A stretch of DNA of 54,426 nt from Telluria beijingensis (GTDB lineage: Bacteria > Pseudomonadota > Gammaproteobacteria > Burkholderiales > Burkholderiaceae_D), in contig NZ_CP132480.1 of assembly GCF_030770395.1 (NCBI RefSeq), forward strand, positions 5,570,519-5,624,944, given 5' to 3'. Position 1 is the stretch's first letter. Each line of letters starts with the position of its first letter. The position numbers were made by a program, and so were the translations under genes. The notes below the pieces were generated by a model. It did no database searches, was not told where the DNA came from, and saw only the letters and a list, made by a program, of their open reading frames with translations. Below are positions 44,722 through 54,426 of the stretch, one piece after another.

Positions 44722-45327
44722 TCAAGCCGGCGGATTCGCCTTCCAGTGCCGGTAGATCTTCAATGCCGCATGCGCATCGTCGGCCGCATACTGCAGCTGC
44801 TTGTCGGACAGCCGGGGCAGGGCCCAGTTGGTGGTGGTGATGCGCTTCGATTTCTGCAGGCGCTGCCCGAAGAAGCGCTCGACGGCGCTCCTGGCGCCCA
44901 GCGGATTCCTTTCGCCGCGCCGGCGCAGGGCGGTCGACAGGTCGAGCACATTGCGCAGTTCGATGCCGAACTTGGCCTTCAGGCGCCGCACGTCGTCGCC
45001 CAGGCCGAAGCCGACTTTCAGCACGCCCGCGTCTTCCAGCACGGGCTTGAGCACCGTGACGGCCAGCGCATTGCCGGCCGGGGTCGCGGTCTGGAACAGC
45101 CAGGCGGTGTCCAGCGTCGCCAGCTGCACCAGGTGCGGCCCGGTCGAGACCTCGCCCTTGGCGAAGGTCGGCTTGGATTCGGTGTCGAAGCCGATCGCGT
45201 CGGCTTTCATGAGGTCGGCCAGCGCCTCGCGCGCATCCTGCTCGCTGCGCACCAGGCGGACCCGGGACAGGTCGATGCCGACGTAGGGCGGCAGGTCGTC
45301 CTCGGCCGCCTCGTGGGCTGCGTTCAA
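44722..45327 (-). CDS. RNase D-like DEDDy 3'-5' exonuclease with TTG start
   Basis: The 201-residue protein is a single DEDDy exonuclease domain: Exo I IGFDTES (D48, E50), Exo II GFGLGDDVRRLK (D111/D112) with NVLDLS, and Exo III QYAADDAHAALKIY (Y180, D184). It lacks the HRDC domain of full RNase D. No ATG lies before Exo I. The TTG at 45327 overlaps the proQ stop by four bases (TTGA), so it is probably translated by re-initiation. Short DEDD proteins of this type act on RNA 3' ends or small fragments. Linkage to ProQ suggests RNA processing. Confidence 0.85.
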   Translation of the reverse strand: MNAAHEAAEDDLPPYVGIDLSRVRLVRSEQDAREALADLMKADAIGFDTESKPTFAKGEVSTGPHLVQLATLDTAWLFQTATPAGNALAVTVLKPVLEDAGVLKVGFGLGDDVRRLKAKFGIELRNVLDLSTALRRRGERNPLGARSAVERFFGQRLQKSKRITTTNWALPRLSDKQLQYAADDAHAALKIYRHWKANPPA

Positions 45328-45842
45328 TTCTTGGAGAACTTGGACGCCAGCGCCTGCAGTTTTTCCTGGCGCTTGCGGTTGTTTTCCTCTTCTTGCGCGG
45401 CTTCGCGTTCGGCCTTCTTGCGTTCGGCTTCCTTCTTGAACCGCTGCTGCAGCTGCTCCTTGGCGTGCAGGCGGTGCGCTTCCGGCACTTCGGCGCCGGC
45501 GGTGCCGTCGAGGTCGTGGCGCGTCTTGGCTTTTTCCATCGCGCGCAGGTAGCGCATCGAGCCCGTGTGGATGCCGAGCGCGGCGCGCATCACTTTCTTG
45601 TCCAGGCCGGGCATGCGCGCCAGCAGCTGCTTGTCGATGCCGATCGCCAGCGGCAGGCAGTCGCGGAAGGCGGGATACTCCTGCTGGAGTTGCTTGAGCA
45701 GCGCACGTGCCGACAGGCCTTGCGCCGGGGCGGCCGGCGCGGCCGCAGGCGGTTGTTGCGCCTCCGGGGCGGCAGCCGGGGCGGCTGGGGTAGCGGTGGT
45801 GTCGACGGACTCTGCAGGGGTAGTGGTATTCATTGACTTCAT
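45324..45842 (-). CDS. ProQ/FinO-family RNA chaperone
   Basis: The 172-residue protein starts with a 40-residue Ala/Pro-rich linker and then has the ProQ/FinO domain (LSARALLKQLQQEYPAFRDC, PLAIGIDKQLLARM, MRAALGIHTGSMRYLRAM). A charged C-terminal helix of Glu/Lys/Arg follows (KKAEREAAQEEENNRKRQEK). Such proteins bind structured small RNAs and mRNA 3' ends. The start may be either of two close ATGs (45842 or 45833). Its stop overlaps the TTG of the exonuclease. It is divergent from the rpoD side of the region. Confidence 0.9.
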   Translation of the reverse strand: MKSMNTTTPAESVDTTATPAAPAAAPEAQQPPAAAPAAPAQGLSARALLKQLQQEYPAFRDCLPLAIGIDKQLLARMPGLDKKVMRAALGIHTGSMRYLRAMEKAKTRHDLDGTAGAEVPEAHRLHAKEQLQQRFKKEAERKKAEREAAQEEENNRKRQEKLQALASKFSKN

Positions 45843-46078
45843 GGTAAGAACAGGATTGCGAAGGATAGCACGGCGCTCGGGCGCGCATTGTACTAGTTCT
45901 AATTATAAATGTTGGGAAATACGCGGCAGGGAGAAGCGCCATTGCATGAAATCGTGTATCATCCGCCTCTTGCCTTGAGTCCGGCTTGCGCCGGCGCAGA
46001 CCCATCAAGCAGCTTGCATGGAGGGGATGTCAGGGTGGCGCTATGTGAATTGTGTATATCCCTTATCGGATTTATCAA

Positions 46079-46108
46079 TTATCACCAAAACTTGCATTGG
46101 GGCATAAT
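46079..46108 (+). promoter_or_regulatory. Candidate promoter of a small RNA upstream of rpoD
   Basis: TTATCA (46079-46084) and CATAAT (46103-46108) are 18 bases apart. A transcript starting near 46115 would be about 55 bases long and end at the terminator at 46168. CTATT/AATAG flanking TTCTAGAA (46120-46139) gives a first small hairpin. Promoter boxes are only moderate matches. Confidence 0.35.
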
Positions 46109-46143
46109 AGCTCCTTCCCCTATTCTTCTAGAAAAATAGATGC

Positions 46144-46168
46144 AAGCCCGTGTTAGCGGGCTTTTTTT
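46144..46168 (+). terminator. Strong rho-independent terminator on the plus strand with no gene upstream
   Basis: AAGCCCG (46144-46150) pairs with CGGGCTT (46157-46163) around TGTTAG, followed by a run of seven T residues ending at 46168. The nearest plus-strand protein gene upstream ends at 41971 and intervening genes are on the minus strand, so the terminator probably ends an unannotated plus-strand RNA. Confidence 0.85.
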
Positions 46169-46395
46169 CGTTCCGACATGCACAGCACGATCTTGAACAT
46201 CGACCATCGCCTTCCTGTCCGCAGCCTCGACCCGTGTTGGCGCGCACAAAACCAGGTAAGTCGTGCTTGAAGTCTGGCATGTCCGCCCCTAGCTAGGGCC
46301 ACTTCCGTTCCCCCTTTCCCAGGATCCGCACGCGGGTCCCGCTGGATTATTGACTTCGCAGGCGCGCAACTCGCCTCGACTGGAGAGTTTTAAGT

Positions 46396-49131
46396 ATGAA
46401 AAACACCGCCAAGACATTGACACTGACAGCGAAAAAAGCGCCGGCCAAGGCTTCGGCACCGCTGGCAGTGCCGAAAACCGCGACCTCCTACTTCCTCGAA
46501 ACGGAAGCGGCGGCCAAGGTGACGGTGGTCAAGACCCGCTCGCGCCTGGCCACGCTGAAGGCCCAGGCCGACGCCATCCTGGCCGCCGGCGGCCCGGTGG
46601 CGGACGAGCCGGTCGCGGCGCCAGTCGTGGAAGAAGCTCCGGTCGCCGCGACCCCGATCGCCGAGGCGGTCGAGCAGGTCGTGGCCGAAATTACTCCTCC
46701 TTCGGCTCCTGCTGTCGCTTCCGCCCAGGCCGATGAGCCGGCCGCCGCCAACGACGTCGACGCCGGCATCGATCTGGCCGCCGAATACCTGCAGGCGCAG
46801 GCCAGGCCGGCCGTGGCGCCGGTCATCGTGCGCAAGCGCGGCAAGCTGGCCGCCCTGAAGGCGGCCGAACCGGACGTCGCGGTCGCCGCCGCGCCGGTCG
46901 CGGCCGCGGAAGCCCCGGCCGCCGAAGAAGCGCCGAAGGTCGTGCGCGCCCGCGCCGTGCGCCGCGTCGAGACCGGCGCGGTTGCCGCCCCGGTGAGCGC
47001 CGTCGGCGCCGTCAGCAAGACCACCGACGCCGCCGCGCTGGCCGCGATCGATACCTCGGGCTACCTGCTGCCGCAGGTGAAGGTGCCGGGCCGCCGCGGT
47101 CGCAAGCCGAGCGAATTCGTGCCGGAGAACGACGAAGTCGCGGCGCTGAACGCGGTCGAGCGCGCCGAACTGAAGGCGGCCTCGAAGGCGCGCGAGCGCA
47201 AGGCCAAGGGCCTCGGGCTGCTCAACGAAGCCGGCTTCTCGGAAGCCGAACTCGAAAAGCGCCGCCAGCAGCTGAAGAACCTGATCAATATGGGCAAGGA
47301 GCGCGGCTACCTGACCCATGCCGAGATCAACGACCACCTGCCGGAAAACATCATCGATCCGGAAGCCATCGAAGGCATCATCGCGACCTTCAACGACATG
47401 GGCATCGCCGTCTACGAGCGCGCCCCGGAAGCCGAGATGATGCTGCTGTCGGACCAGGCCGTGACCCCGACCAGCGAAGACGAAGTCGAAGCCGCCGCCG
47501 CGACCGCGCTGTCGACCGTGGACTCCGACTTCGGTCGCACCACCGATCCGGTCCGCATGTACATGCGCGAGATGGGCGCGGTGTCGCTGCTGACGCGCGA
47601 AGGCGAGATCGAGATCGCCAAGCGCATCGAGCAGGGCCTGAAGGACATGGTGCAGGCGATTTCGGCATGCCCGATCACGATCTCGGAAATCATCGCGCTA
47701 TCGCACAAGATCGCCAGCGACGAGCTGAAGATCGACGACGTGGTGGACGGCTTCGTCGAACTCGAAGACACCCCGGCCCCGGCGGCCTCGGTGGCCCATG
47801 CGGCCGCGGTGGCGGATGAAGAGGACGAGGAAGAAGAAGACGTCGGCGACGAAGAAGAAGACGGCGATGGCGGCAACGCCGGCGGCGCCGCGGCCGGCTA
47901 TTCGGCAGAGCAACTGGCCCAGCTGCGCAAGGGCGCGCTGGAGAAGTTCGCGCTGATCGAGAAGCAGTTCGACCTGATGGGCCACGCCTTCAAGAACCAG
48001 GGCTACGGTTCGCCGGCCTATGTCGAGGCGCAGGAAGTGATCTCGTACGAGCTGCTGGGCATCCGCTTCACCGCGAAAGTGGTCGAGAAGCTGTGCGACA
48101 CCCTGCGCGGCCAGATGGACGAAGTGCGCTCGATCGAACGCGCCGTGCTGGACATCTGCGTGAACCGCTGCGGCATGCCGCGCGCCCACTTCATCAAGGT
48201 CTTCCCGGGCAACGAGACCGACCTGCAATGGGGTGACCGCGAAGTCGATTGCGCCTATCCGTACAGCGCGGTGCTGAGCCGGAACCTGCCGGCCATCAAG
48301 GAGCTGCAGCAGCGCATGATCGACTTGCAGGCGCGCGTGGCGCTGCCGCTGGCCGACCTGCGCAAGATCAACAAGCAGATGGCGGCCGGCGAGAAGCGCG
48401 CGCGCCAGGCCAAGCGTGAAATGACCGTGGCCAACCTGCGCCTGGTGATCTCGATCGCGAAGAAATACATCAACCGCGGCCTGCAATTCCTGGACCTGAT
48501 CCAGGAAGGCAATATCGGCCTGCTGAAGGCGGTCGACAAGTTCGAGTACCGTCGCGGCTACAAGTTTTCGACGTATGCGACCTGGTGGATCCGCCAGGCG
48601 ATCACGCGCTCGATCGCCGACATGGCCCGTACCATCCGCGTGCCGGTGCACATGATCGAGACGATCAACAAGATGAACCGCATCTCGCGCCAGATCATGC
48701 AGGAAACCGGCAGCGAGCCGGACCTGCCGACCCTGGCCGCCAAGATGGAAATGCCGGAGAATAAGGTTCGCGAGATCATGAAGATCGCGAAGGAACCGAT
48801 TTCGATGGAAACCCCGATGGGCGAGGACGGCGATTCGCAGCTGGGCGACTTCATCGAAGACAACGCGACCCTGGCCCCGCTGGACGCCGCGCTGCACGCG
48901 TCGATGCGCAATGTGATCAAGGAAGTGCTGGACTCGCTGACCCCGCGCGAAGCCAAGGTGCTGCGCATGCGTTATGGCGTCGAGATGTCGAACGACCACA
49001 CGCTGGAAGAAGTGGGCAAGCAGTTCGACGTGACCCGCGAGCGGATTCGCCAGATCGAAGCCAAGGCGATGAGCAAGCTGCGCCAGCCGTCGCGTTCGGA
49101 CAAGCTCAAGACCTTCCTGCACAACCAGTAA
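46396..49131 (+). CDS. rpoD: RNA polymerase primary sigma factor RpoD with a long N-terminal extension
   Basis: The 911-residue sigma-70 directs housekeeping transcription by recognising -10 and -35 boxes. Region 1.1 begins near residue 288 ([20 protein letters not shown]), so about 285 residues precede it; E. coli RpoD is 613 residues and has no such part. The extension is Lys/Ala/Val/Glu-rich with short repeated [16 protein letters not shown] units. An acidic stretch of D and E lies at about 472-495 in the non-conserved region. Region 2 ([40 protein letters not shown]) and region 4 ([20 protein letters not shown]) are intact. The ATG has GGAGAG eight bases upstream. A strong terminator follows. 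Confidence 0.96.
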   Translation: MKNTAKTLTLTAKKAPAKASAPLAVPKTATSYFLETEAAAKVTVVKTRSRLATLKAQADAILAAGGPVADEPVAAPVVEEAPVAATPIAEAVEQVVAEITPPSAPAVASAQADEPAAANDVDAGIDLAAEYLQAQARPAVAPVIVRKRGKLAALKAAEPDVAVAAAPVAAAEAPAAEEAPKVVRARAVRRVETGAVAAPVSAVGAVSKTTDAAALAAIDTSGYLLPQVKVPGRRGRKPSEFVPENDEVAALNAVERAELKAASKARERKAKGLGLLNEAGFSEAELEKRRQQLKNLINMGKERGYLTHAEINDHLPENIIDPEAIEGIIATFNDMGIAVYERAPEAEMMLLSDQAVTPTSEDEVEAAAATALSTVDSDFGRTTDPVRMYMREMGAVSLLTREGEIEIAKRIEQGLKDMVQAISACPITISEIIALSHKIASDELKIDDVVDGFVELEDTPAPAASVAHAAAVADEEDEEEEDVGDEEEDGDGGNAGGAAAGYSAEQLAQLRKGALEKFALIEKQFDLMGHAFKNQGYGSPAYVEAQEVISYELLGIRFTAKVVEKLCDTLRGQMDEVRSIERAVLDICVNRCGMPRAHFIKVFPGNETDLQWGDREVDCAYPYSAVLSRNLPAIKELQQRMIDLQARVALPLADLRKINKQMAAGEKRARQAKREMTVANLRLVISIAKKYINRGLQFLDLIQEGNIGLLKAVDKFEYRRGYKFSTYATWWIRQAITRSIADMARTIRVPVHMIETINKMNRISRQIMQETGSEPDLPTLAAKMEMPENKVREIMKIAKEPISMETPMGEDGDSQLGDFIEDNATLAPLDAALHASMRNVIKEVLDSLTPREAKVLRMRYGVEMSNDHTLEEVGKQFDVTRERIRQIEAKAMSKLRQPSRSDKLKTFLHNQ

Positions 49132-49154
49132 TTTACCGGTTGTCCAGATGTGAA

Positions 49155-49189
49155 AAAGCCGCCCGGTTTGCGTTGGGCGGCTTTTTTTT
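49155..49189 (+). terminator. rpoD terminator
   Basis: AAAGCCGCCC (49155-49164) pairs with GGGCGGCTTT (49175-49184), a 10-base stem with a 10-base loop, followed by T residues to 49189. The A residues on the other side allow function in the minus direction too, although ppc ends before reaching it. Confidence 0.93.
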
Positions 49190-49209
49190 GCGCTTGCGGT
49201 GTACAAAGG

Positions 49210-49319
49210 ACTTGGGTTCCCGCCTTCGCGGGAACGACGTGCATCTGCTGGTGGGTAACAGCGATCGACTCGGCCGACGAACGTCCGCACGTCGTCCCCG
49301 CGGAGGCGGGGACCCAAGT
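49210..49319. repeat. REP-like inverted pair between rpoD and ppc
   Basis: Two 33-base units face each other: 49210-49242 and 49287-49319, identical as reverse complements at 30 of 33 bases, with 44 bases between them. Each unit has its own small GC-rich palindrome (TCCCGCCTTCGCGGGA and CCCCGCGGAGGCGGGG). They resemble the CCCGCGNAGGCGGG REP type common in betaproteobacteria. Confidence 0.85.
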
Positions 49320-49342
49320 TTACCAGCAGACCGATAACGCGT

Positions 49343-52138
49343 TTAACCGGTATTACGCAAGCCCGCCGCCACCCCGTTGATCGACAAATGAATCCCGCGA
49401 TTCACCCGCGGATCGGCGTTATCCGCCAGCTTGCGCCGCCGATGAATCAGCTCCACCTGCAAGTGATTCAGCGGATCGAGATAGGCAAAACGGTTCTGGA
49501 TCGAGCGCGCCAGCAGCGGATTCCCGGCCAGCCGCTCCGTCGCCCCAGTAATCGCTTCGAGGCAGCGGATCGTCTCCCCATGCTCGGCCGCGATGCGGCG
49601 GAAGATGCGCTCGCGCAGGCCCACGTCGGCCACCAGGCCGGCATAGCGGGAGGCGATCGCCAGGTCGGTCTTGGCCAGCACCATGTCCATATTCGACAGC
49701 AGGGTGGCGAAGAACGGCCAGTCGCGGTGCATTGCGCGCAGTTCTTCCAGCTTGGCGTCCCTGTCGCCGTCATCGAGCCAGCTCTTGACGCTCGAGGCGA
49801 AGCCGAACCAGCCCGGCAGCAGCAGGCGGCACTGGCCCCACGAGAAGCCCCAGGGGATCGCGCGCAGGTCTTCGATGCGGCGCGTCGACTTGCGCGAGGC
49901 GGGACGCGAACCGAGGTTTAGTTCCGCGATCTCGGCGATCGGCGTCGCTTCGAAGAAGTAGTCGGTGAAGCCCGGGGTCTCGTACACCAGGTCGCGGTAG
50001 GCCTTGTAGGCGCGGTTCGACAGCTCGGCCATGACCGACTCGAAACGCTTCAGGCGCTCGCCGTCGACGCCGCTGGCGCCGTTCGGATTCAGGCTCGCTT
50101 CCAGGGTCGCCGCCACCAGCAGTTCCAGGTTGCGGCGCCCGATCTCGGGGTTCGAGAACTTGGAGGCGATGATCTCGCCCTGTTCGGTCAGGCGGATCTG
50201 GCCGTTGACGGTGCCCGGCGGCTGGGCGCGGATCGCGTCGTAGCTCGGGCCGCCGCCGCGGCCGACGGTGCCGCCGCGGCCGTGGAACAGGCGCAGCTTC
50301 ACCTGGCGCCGCGCGAATACCTCGACCAGCTTGAGCTCGGCCTGGTACAGCTCCCAGTTCGACGTCAAAAAGCCGCCGTCCTTGTTCGAGTCGGAGTAGC
50401 CGAGCATGACTTCCTGCAGCCGGCCCTGTTTCTCGATCAGGCCGGCCACCAGCGGAATGGCCATCCATTCGTCCATGATGCCGGCTGCGCGCTGCAGGTC
50501 GGGGATGGTCTCGAACAGCGGGATCACCATCGCGTCGTTGCTGCCGCTGCTCACCCGCATCAGCCCCGTCTCTTTCTGCAGCAGCAGCACTTCGAGCAGG
50601 TCGGACACGGCCTCGGTATGCGAGATGATGTAGTTGCGGATCGCGCGCGGACCATAGCGCAGGCGGATCTCGCGCGCGCAGCGCAAAATCGCCAGCTCCG
50701 AATTGGTCTCGTCGCCATAGCTTTCATACGGCGAGAACAGGGGCCGCGACTGGGCCAGTTCGCGCAGCAGCAGCGCGCGCTTGGCGTCTTCGTCCAACGC
50801 CGCGTAGTCGGCTTCGACGCCGGCGCGGGCGAACAGTTCGGCCAGCACGCGCTCGTGGATGTCCGAACTCTGGCGCATGTCGAGCGAGGCGAGGTGGAAG
50901 CCGAAGATGCGCGCGGCGCGCAACAGGCCGGCCAGGCGCGGCTGGATCAGCATCGCGCCGTGGTTCTGGCGCAGCGAATCGGCCAGCACCTCGAGGTCGG
51001 CGGCGAACAGTTCCGGGTCGAGGTAGGGCGCGGCGTGGCCGACTTCCTTGCGCAGGATATGGCCCACGCCCAGTTCGCGCGCGGTGGCGGCCAGGCGCGC
51101 ATAGATGCCGATCAGGGCCCGCCGGTAGGGTTCGTCGCTGCGGTGCGGCGAGGCGTCGGGCGAGGTGTCGGCCAGCTGTTCCAGCGCCGGCGTGACCTGG
51201 ATCAGCAGGGTCGAGGCCGACAGCTCGGCGCCCAGCGCATGCACTTCGTCGAGGTAGAAGTCGAGGATGGTGGTCGACTGGCGCGTCAGTGCGTGGCGCA
51301 TGGTGTCGGCGTTGACGTTCGGGTTGCCGTCGCGGTCGCCGCCGATCCAGCTGCCCATCTGCAGGTAGGACGCGTGCGAAGCCCGCGGCTCGCCGCCGTA
51401 GTGCGCGGCGACCTCGAGTTCGATGTCGTCGTACAGGGCCGGCACTTCGCGCAGGAAGGTGATGCGGTAGTAGGACAGCGCGTTCTCGATCTCGTCGGCC
51501 ACGGTCAGCTTGGAGTAGCGCAGCATGCGCGTCTGCCACAGGGTGGCGATGCGGGCGTGCAGCAGCTGCTCGTTGCGGCGGCGTTCCTTGGGCGTCTGCG
51601 GCGCATCGCGCTCGGCCAGCAGGCGCGCGATGTCGTGCTCGGCGTCGAGGATGCTCTTGCGCTGGACCTCGGTCGGGTGGGCGGTGAGCACCGGCGAAAT
51701 CAGGGCGTCGCGGAAGAATTCGTCGACGGTCTCGCGCCCGATGCCGGCCTCGCGCAGCTTGCCCAGCGCGTAGTCGATGCTGCCCGAACGCGGCGCCGAA
51801 CCTTGCAGCAGGTGGGCGCGGCGGCGGCGGTTGTGGTGCTGGTCCTCGGCGATATTGGCCAGGTGCGAGAAGTAGGAAAAGGCGCGCACCACCGAAATCG
51901 TCTGCTCGCGGGTCAGCTTGTGCAGCAGGGTGGCCAGCTCTTCGCCGGCGTCCGGATCGTCGTCGCGGCGGAAGCGCACGGCGGTCTGGCGGATGGTTTC
52001 GACGACGTCGAATACCTCATCGCCTTCCTGGTCGCGCAGCACGTCGCCCAGCAGGCGGCCGAGCAGGCGGATGTCTTCCTTGAGGGGCGCGTCCTTGTCG
52101 GCGCCGGCGGGTACTACGGGTGCAGCAGGATTGTCCAT
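49343..52138 (-). CDS. ppc: Phosphoenolpyruvate carboxylase
   Basis: The 931-residue enzyme carboxylates phosphoenolpyruvate to oxaloacetate, refilling the TCA cycle. Diagnostic blocks are [13 protein letters not shown] (catalytic His), [52 protein letters not shown] and the C-terminal arginine region [14 protein letters not shown]. The length is normal. I start at MDNPAAPVV (52138), although no strong ribosome site precedes it; a longer version from 52198 is open. It is divergent from hemC across a 137-base spacer, as in related genomes. Confidence 0.95.
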   Translation of the reverse strand: MDNPAAPVVPAGADKDAPLKEDIRLLGRLLGDVLRDQEGDEVFDVVETIRQTAVRFRRDDDPDAGEELATLLHKLTREQTISVVRAFSYFSHLANIAEDQHHNRRRRAHLLQGSAPRSGSIDYALGKLREAGIGRETVDEFFRDALISPVLTAHPTEVQRKSILDAEHDIARLLAERDAPQTPKERRRNEQLLHARIATLWQTRMLRYSKLTVADEIENALSYYRITFLREVPALYDDIELEVAAHYGGEPRASHASYLQMGSWIGGDRDGNPNVNADTMRHALTRQSTTILDFYLDEVHALGAELSASTLLIQVTPALEQLADTSPDASPHRSDEPYRRALIGIYARLAATARELGVGHILRKEVGHAAPYLDPELFAADLEVLADSLRQNHGAMLIQPRLAGLLRAARIFGFHLASLDMRQSSDIHERVLAELFARAGVEADYAALDEDAKRALLLRELAQSRPLFSPYESYGDETNSELAILRCAREIRLRYGPRAIRNYIISHTEAVSDLLEVLLLQKETGLMRVSSGSNDAMVIPLFETIPDLQRAAGIMDEWMAIPLVAGLIEKQGRLQEVMLGYSDSNKDGGFLTSNWELYQAELKLVEVFARRQVKLRLFHGRGGTVGRGGGPSYDAIRAQPPGTVNGQIRLTEQGEIIASKFSNPEIGRRNLELLVAATLEASLNPNGASGVDGERLKRFESVMAELSNRAYKAYRDLVYETPGFTDYFFEATPIAEIAELNLGSRPASRKSTRRIEDLRAIPWGFSWGQCRLLLPGWFGFASSVKSWLDDGDRDAKLEELRAMHRDWPFFATLLSNMDMVLAKTDLAIASRYAGLVADVGLRERIFRRIAAEHGETIRCLEAITGATERLAGNPLLARSIQNRFAYLDPLNHLQVELIHRRRKLADNADPRVNRGIHLSINGVAAGLRNTG

Positions 52139-52207
52139 ATCGACCACAAGTAATAGATTGTGCGATGGCGGTTGGCCACGTTCTGCAGAATGCCCCATGA
52201 TAAAATT

Positions 52208-52213
52208 TATGAT
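52208..52213 (+). promoter_or_regulatory. Candidate -10 box for hemC
   Basis: TATGAT, five of six matches to TATAAT, lies 63 bases before the hemC start within an AT-rich stretch (52200-52218) of the divergent spacer. No good -35 is visible at normal distance. Confidence 0.35.
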
Positions 52214-52275
52214 CTTATGCAGGGACCGTTTACTGGCATCGTCCGGGTCGGCCCAATGACAGTGGAAGAACTCGA

Positions 52276-53271
52276 GTGTTAAACGCTATACAGCAGGTAT
52301 CTACCGTGACGCCCCAGGCGCCAGCCAGACTGATTATCGCATCGCGCGAGAGCCGCCTCGCCATGTGGCAGGCGGAGCACGTGCGCGACCGGCTCGCCGC
52401 ATTATATCCAACATGCCGGGTCGAGATTCTCGGAATGACAACACGTGGCGACCAGATCCTCGACCGCACCCTGTCCAAGGTCGGCGGCAAGGGCCTGTTC
52501 GTGAAGGAACTCGAGGTCGCGATGGCCGAGGGCCGCGCCGACCTGGCCGTGCACTCGCTCAAGGATGTGCCGATGGAGCTGCCGGAAGGCTTCGAACTGG
52601 CCGCCGTGCTCGAGCGCGAAGACCCGCGCGACGCCTTCGTGTCGAACGACTACGCCAGCCTGGACGCGCTGCCGCCTGGGGCCGTGGTCGGCACCAGCAG
52701 CCTGCGCCGCCAGTCGCTGATCGCGGCGCGCTACCCGCATCTCGTCATCCAGCCGCTGCGCGGCAACCTCGATACCCGCCTTGGCAAGCTCGATCGCGGC
52801 GACTACGCGGCCATCATCCTGGCCGCGGCCGGCCTCAAGCGCCTCGGGCTGCCGCAGCGCATCCGCGCGCTGCTCGAGCCCGAACTGAGCCTGCCGGCGG
52901 CCGGCCAGGGCGCGATGGCGATCGAAATCCTGAGCGACGACCGCAGCGACGGCGTCGACCTGCGCGCCGTGCTGGCGCCGCTCAACCACGTCGCCACCGC
53001 GCAAGCCGTGCTGGCCGAGCGCAAGGTGTCGCGCATCTTCGGCGGCAGCTGCCAGATCCCGCTGGCGGCCTATGCCACCGTGCAGGACGGCCAGATGCGC
53101 CTGCGCGCGATGGTCGCGACCCCGGACGGCAAGCGCAGCGCGCATGCCGAAGTGGAGGGCAGCGCCGCCCAGCCCGAATATCTCGGCGAGCAGGTCTCGG
53201 AACTGCTGGCGCAGCAGGACGCCAATGCCATCCTGGCCGCCTGCCGCGTGGACGCGGCCGAGGATGCCTGA
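52276..53271 (+). CDS. hemC: Hydroxymethylbilane synthase (porphobilinogen deaminase)
   Basis: The enzyme joins four porphobilinogen units into hydroxymethylbilane in haem synthesis. The 331-residue protein has [47 protein letters not shown] and [12 protein letters not shown]259 in [11 protein letters not shown] is the dipyrromethane-cofactor cysteine. The GTG at 52276 follows GGAAGA; a second GTG at 52306 would also work. It overlaps hemD by eight bases. Confidence 0.96.
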   Translation: MLNAIQQVSTVTPQAPARLIIASRESRLAMWQAEHVRDRLAALYPTCRVEILGMTTRGDQILDRTLSKVGGKGLFVKELEVAMAEGRADLAVHSLKDVPMELPEGFELAAVLEREDPRDAFVSNDYASLDALPPGAVVGTSSLRRQSLIAARYPHLVIQPLRGNLDTRLGKLDRGDYAAIILAAAGLKRLGLPQRIRALLEPELSLPAAGQGAMAIEILSDDRSDGVDLRAVLAPLNHVATAQAVLAERKVSRIFGGSCQIPLAAYATVQDGQMRLRAMVATPDGKRSAHAEVEGSAAQPEYLGEQVSELLAQQDANAILAACRVDAAEDA

Positions 53272-54046
53272 GCTGGACCGGATCGTTGTCGTTACCCGGC
53301 CGCGGGCCCAGGCCGATGGCCTGGCGCTGTCGGCGCGGGCGCTCGGCCGCGCGGTGGAGATCCTGCCGCTGCTCGAGATCGCCCCGGTCGACGATCCGGC
53401 GCCGCTGCGGGCGGCGCTGGCCAACTTGCCTGGGTATGCGCTGGTGGTCTTCGTCTCGCCGAACGCGGTCGATGCCGCGTTCACCCATGTGGCCAGCTGG
53501 CCGGCGCAGGTGCCGCTGGCGGTGGTGGGCGAGGGCAGCCGCGCCGCGCTGGCGCGCCATGGCGTCGCGGCGCCCGGCTACACGATCCACAGCCCGCTCG
53601 ATAGCGCGCACAGCGATTCGGAACGCCTGCTCCAGAACCTGGACCTGGCCGCGGTCGCGGGCCGGCGCGTGCTGATCGTGCGCGGCGACGGCGGGCGCGA
53701 GCTGCTGGCCGACGCCCTGCGCGCGGCCGGGGCCACGGTCGAGGCGGTGGCCGCCTATCGCCGCAGCACGCCTGTATTGACGCCCGAGCTGGGCGCACGA
53801 TTGCGCGCCTTGCTGGCGCAGCCAAACGACTGGATAATCACGAGCTCGGAAGCCCTGCGCGGGCTGGCGGGCCTGGTCGATGCCCTGGACCCGGGCAGCG
53901 ATGCGGGCCGCCTGCAGTTGCAGCAGCAGCGCCTGGTGGTGCCCCACGCGCGAATTGCCGAAACGGCGCACGCCCTGGGCCTGCGCCACGTGACCCTGAC
54001 GGGTTCCGGAGATGCACGCCTACTAGCAGCGTTACAATCACAATAA
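53264..54046 (+). CDS. hemD: Uroporphyrinogen-III synthase
   Basis: The 260-residue enzyme closes and inverts ring D of hydroxymethylbilane to give uroporphyrinogen III. The family is poorly conserved, but [20 protein letters not shown], the [11 protein letters not shown] segment, [20 protein letters not shown] with VAAYRR, and [13 protein letters not shown] fit its two-lobed fold. It starts inside hemC and its TAA shares one base with the ATG of hemX, so the three are coupled. It continues the hem operon order known in related bacteria. Confidence 0.93.
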   Translation: MPELDRIVVVTRPRAQADGLALSARALGRAVEILPLLEIAPVDDPAPLRAALANLPGYALVVFVSPNAVDAAFTHVASWPAQVPLAVVGEGSRAALARHGVAAPGYTIHSPLDSAHSDSERLLQNLDLAAVAGRRVLIVRGDGGRELLADALRAAGATVEAVAAYRRSTPVLTPELGARLRALLAQPNDWIITSSEALRGLAGLVDALDPGSDAGRLQLQQQRLVVPHARIAETAHALGLRHVTLTGSGDARLLAALQSQ

Positions 54047-54426
54047 TGAACGAATTGCCGAACAATCCAGATCAAACGCCGGGCAGCGCGCCCGCGCCGA
54101 GCCTCCAGAAACCCGACGGCGTCCCTGCCGCGGGCAGCCTGCCGCCGGCCGCAGGCGCGCCGCCGGCGCCGCCCCCGCCGCCCGCGCCGCCGGCCCCGCC
54201 CTCAGCGCGCATGGCCGAACCGGGCGGTCCCGGCCTGTTCGACCGCGTGGCGCGGCCGCTGCCGCTGGCCGTGATCGCGCTGGCCGTGCTGCTGGCGCTG
54301 CAGACCTGGTCGTCGCACAACCGCATCAATTCGCTGCGCCAGGACATGGCGCGCAGCCTCCAGAAGGGCAATGCGGTCAATGCCGAGACGGCGGCGCTGG
54401 CGCGCGACGTGGCCGACCAGTCGAAG
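54046..54426 (+). CDS. hemX: HemX-like membrane protein, N-terminal part (cut by window edge)
   Basis: The first 127 codons are visible. A proline/alanine-rich cytosolic stretch leads to one membrane helix (LPLAVIALAVLLALQTW), followed by the start of a coiled coil (NRINSLRQDMARSLQKGNAV). This layout and its place after hemC-hemD identify HemX, often misnamed a uroporphyrinogen-III methyltransferase; its role is probably assembly or regulation in haem synthesis. The gene continues beyond the window. Confidence 0.88.
   Translation, partial: MNELPNNPDQTPGSAPAPSLQKPDGVPAAGSLPPAAGAPPAPPPPPAPPAPPSARMAEPGGPGLFDRVARPLPLAVIALAVLLALQTWSSHNRINSLRQDMARSLQKGNAVNAETAALARDVADQSK

Larger units (their letters stand above)
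45843..46395. other. 550-base non-coding region before rpoD
   Basis: No credible gene is seen here. The part from about 45890 to 46140 is AT-rich and may hold a small RNA (see the terminator and promoter entries). From 46169 to 46395 it is the likely rpoD leader, with GGAGAG at 46382 before the start and no clear promoter. The stem CCCCTAGCTAGGG near 46295 is short and I attach no meaning to it. Confidence 0.6.

Overview
The window is high-GC DNA (mostly two thirds G+C or more) from a betaproteobacterium, most likely an Oxalobacteraceae member of the Massilia/Duganella/Janthinobacterium group. The evidence is ppc divergent from a hemC-hemD-hemX run, an RpoD with a very long Ala-rich N-terminal extension, many c-di-GMP proteins, and REP-like repeats with a TCTGACCCT core. 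This placement is inference from gene content; no 16S gene is present.

Layout. 1-314: the 3' end of an IS1595-type transposase. 319-2889: an ArsR regulator with a neighbouring perfect operator palindrome, an Old Yellow Enzyme reductase, and a succinylglutamate desuccinylase/aspartoacylase-family hydrolase. 3012-6503: two tandem paralogous secreted proteins, an unknown protein, and a PPC/DUF4214 protein. 6508-9954: pirin, azoreductase, a divergent LysR regulator, and phosphatidylserine decarboxylase. 10240-13637: a TonB-dependent receptor converging on an MFS exporter. 13712-16002: a four-gene overlapping unit (RNase H-like, HD hydrolase, two small envelope proteins). 16089-20897: an S9 peptidase, a YXWGXW-type protein, a small secreted protein, and a large unknown membrane protein whose reading frame ends inside a repeat. 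20878-21275: a non-coding AT-rich island with a 33-bp perfect hairpin. 21290-24618: rhlE, suhB and trmJ. 24665-27761: a translationally coupled TAT-protein/GMC oxidoreductase/lipase operon. 27836-30060: a double-receiver regulator, a TetR regulator with a palindromic operator, and a LOG-family enzyme. 30096-35620: a porin/short periplasmic binding protein/GGDEF-EAL/GGDEF operon. 35880-41749: small envelope and stress proteins, a YgjP-like metallopeptidase, a CurA-like reductase, YaeQ, a GIN-domain protein, a YdcZ-type membrane protein and an orphan PilT/PilU-like ATPase. 41750-42626: a low-GC pocket. 42646-44630: a triheme/diheme cytochrome c pair. 44722-45842: proQ overlapping an RNase D-like exonuclease. 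46396-49131: rpoD. 49343-54426: ppc and hemCDX.

Several genes form plausible functional units. The ArsR/OYE and LysR/azoreductase/pirin groups look like electrophile or quinone stress modules. The porin/binding protein/c-di-GMP operon looks like an uptake-and-signal module. ProQ with a DEDD exonuclease suggests an RNA-metabolism pair. The most unusual non-coding structures are the TCTGACCCT island (20878-21275), the inverted REP pair after rpoD (49210-49319), and a possible small RNA ending at the terminator at 46144-46168. All functional names come from recognising motifs in translated sequence; no database search was run.
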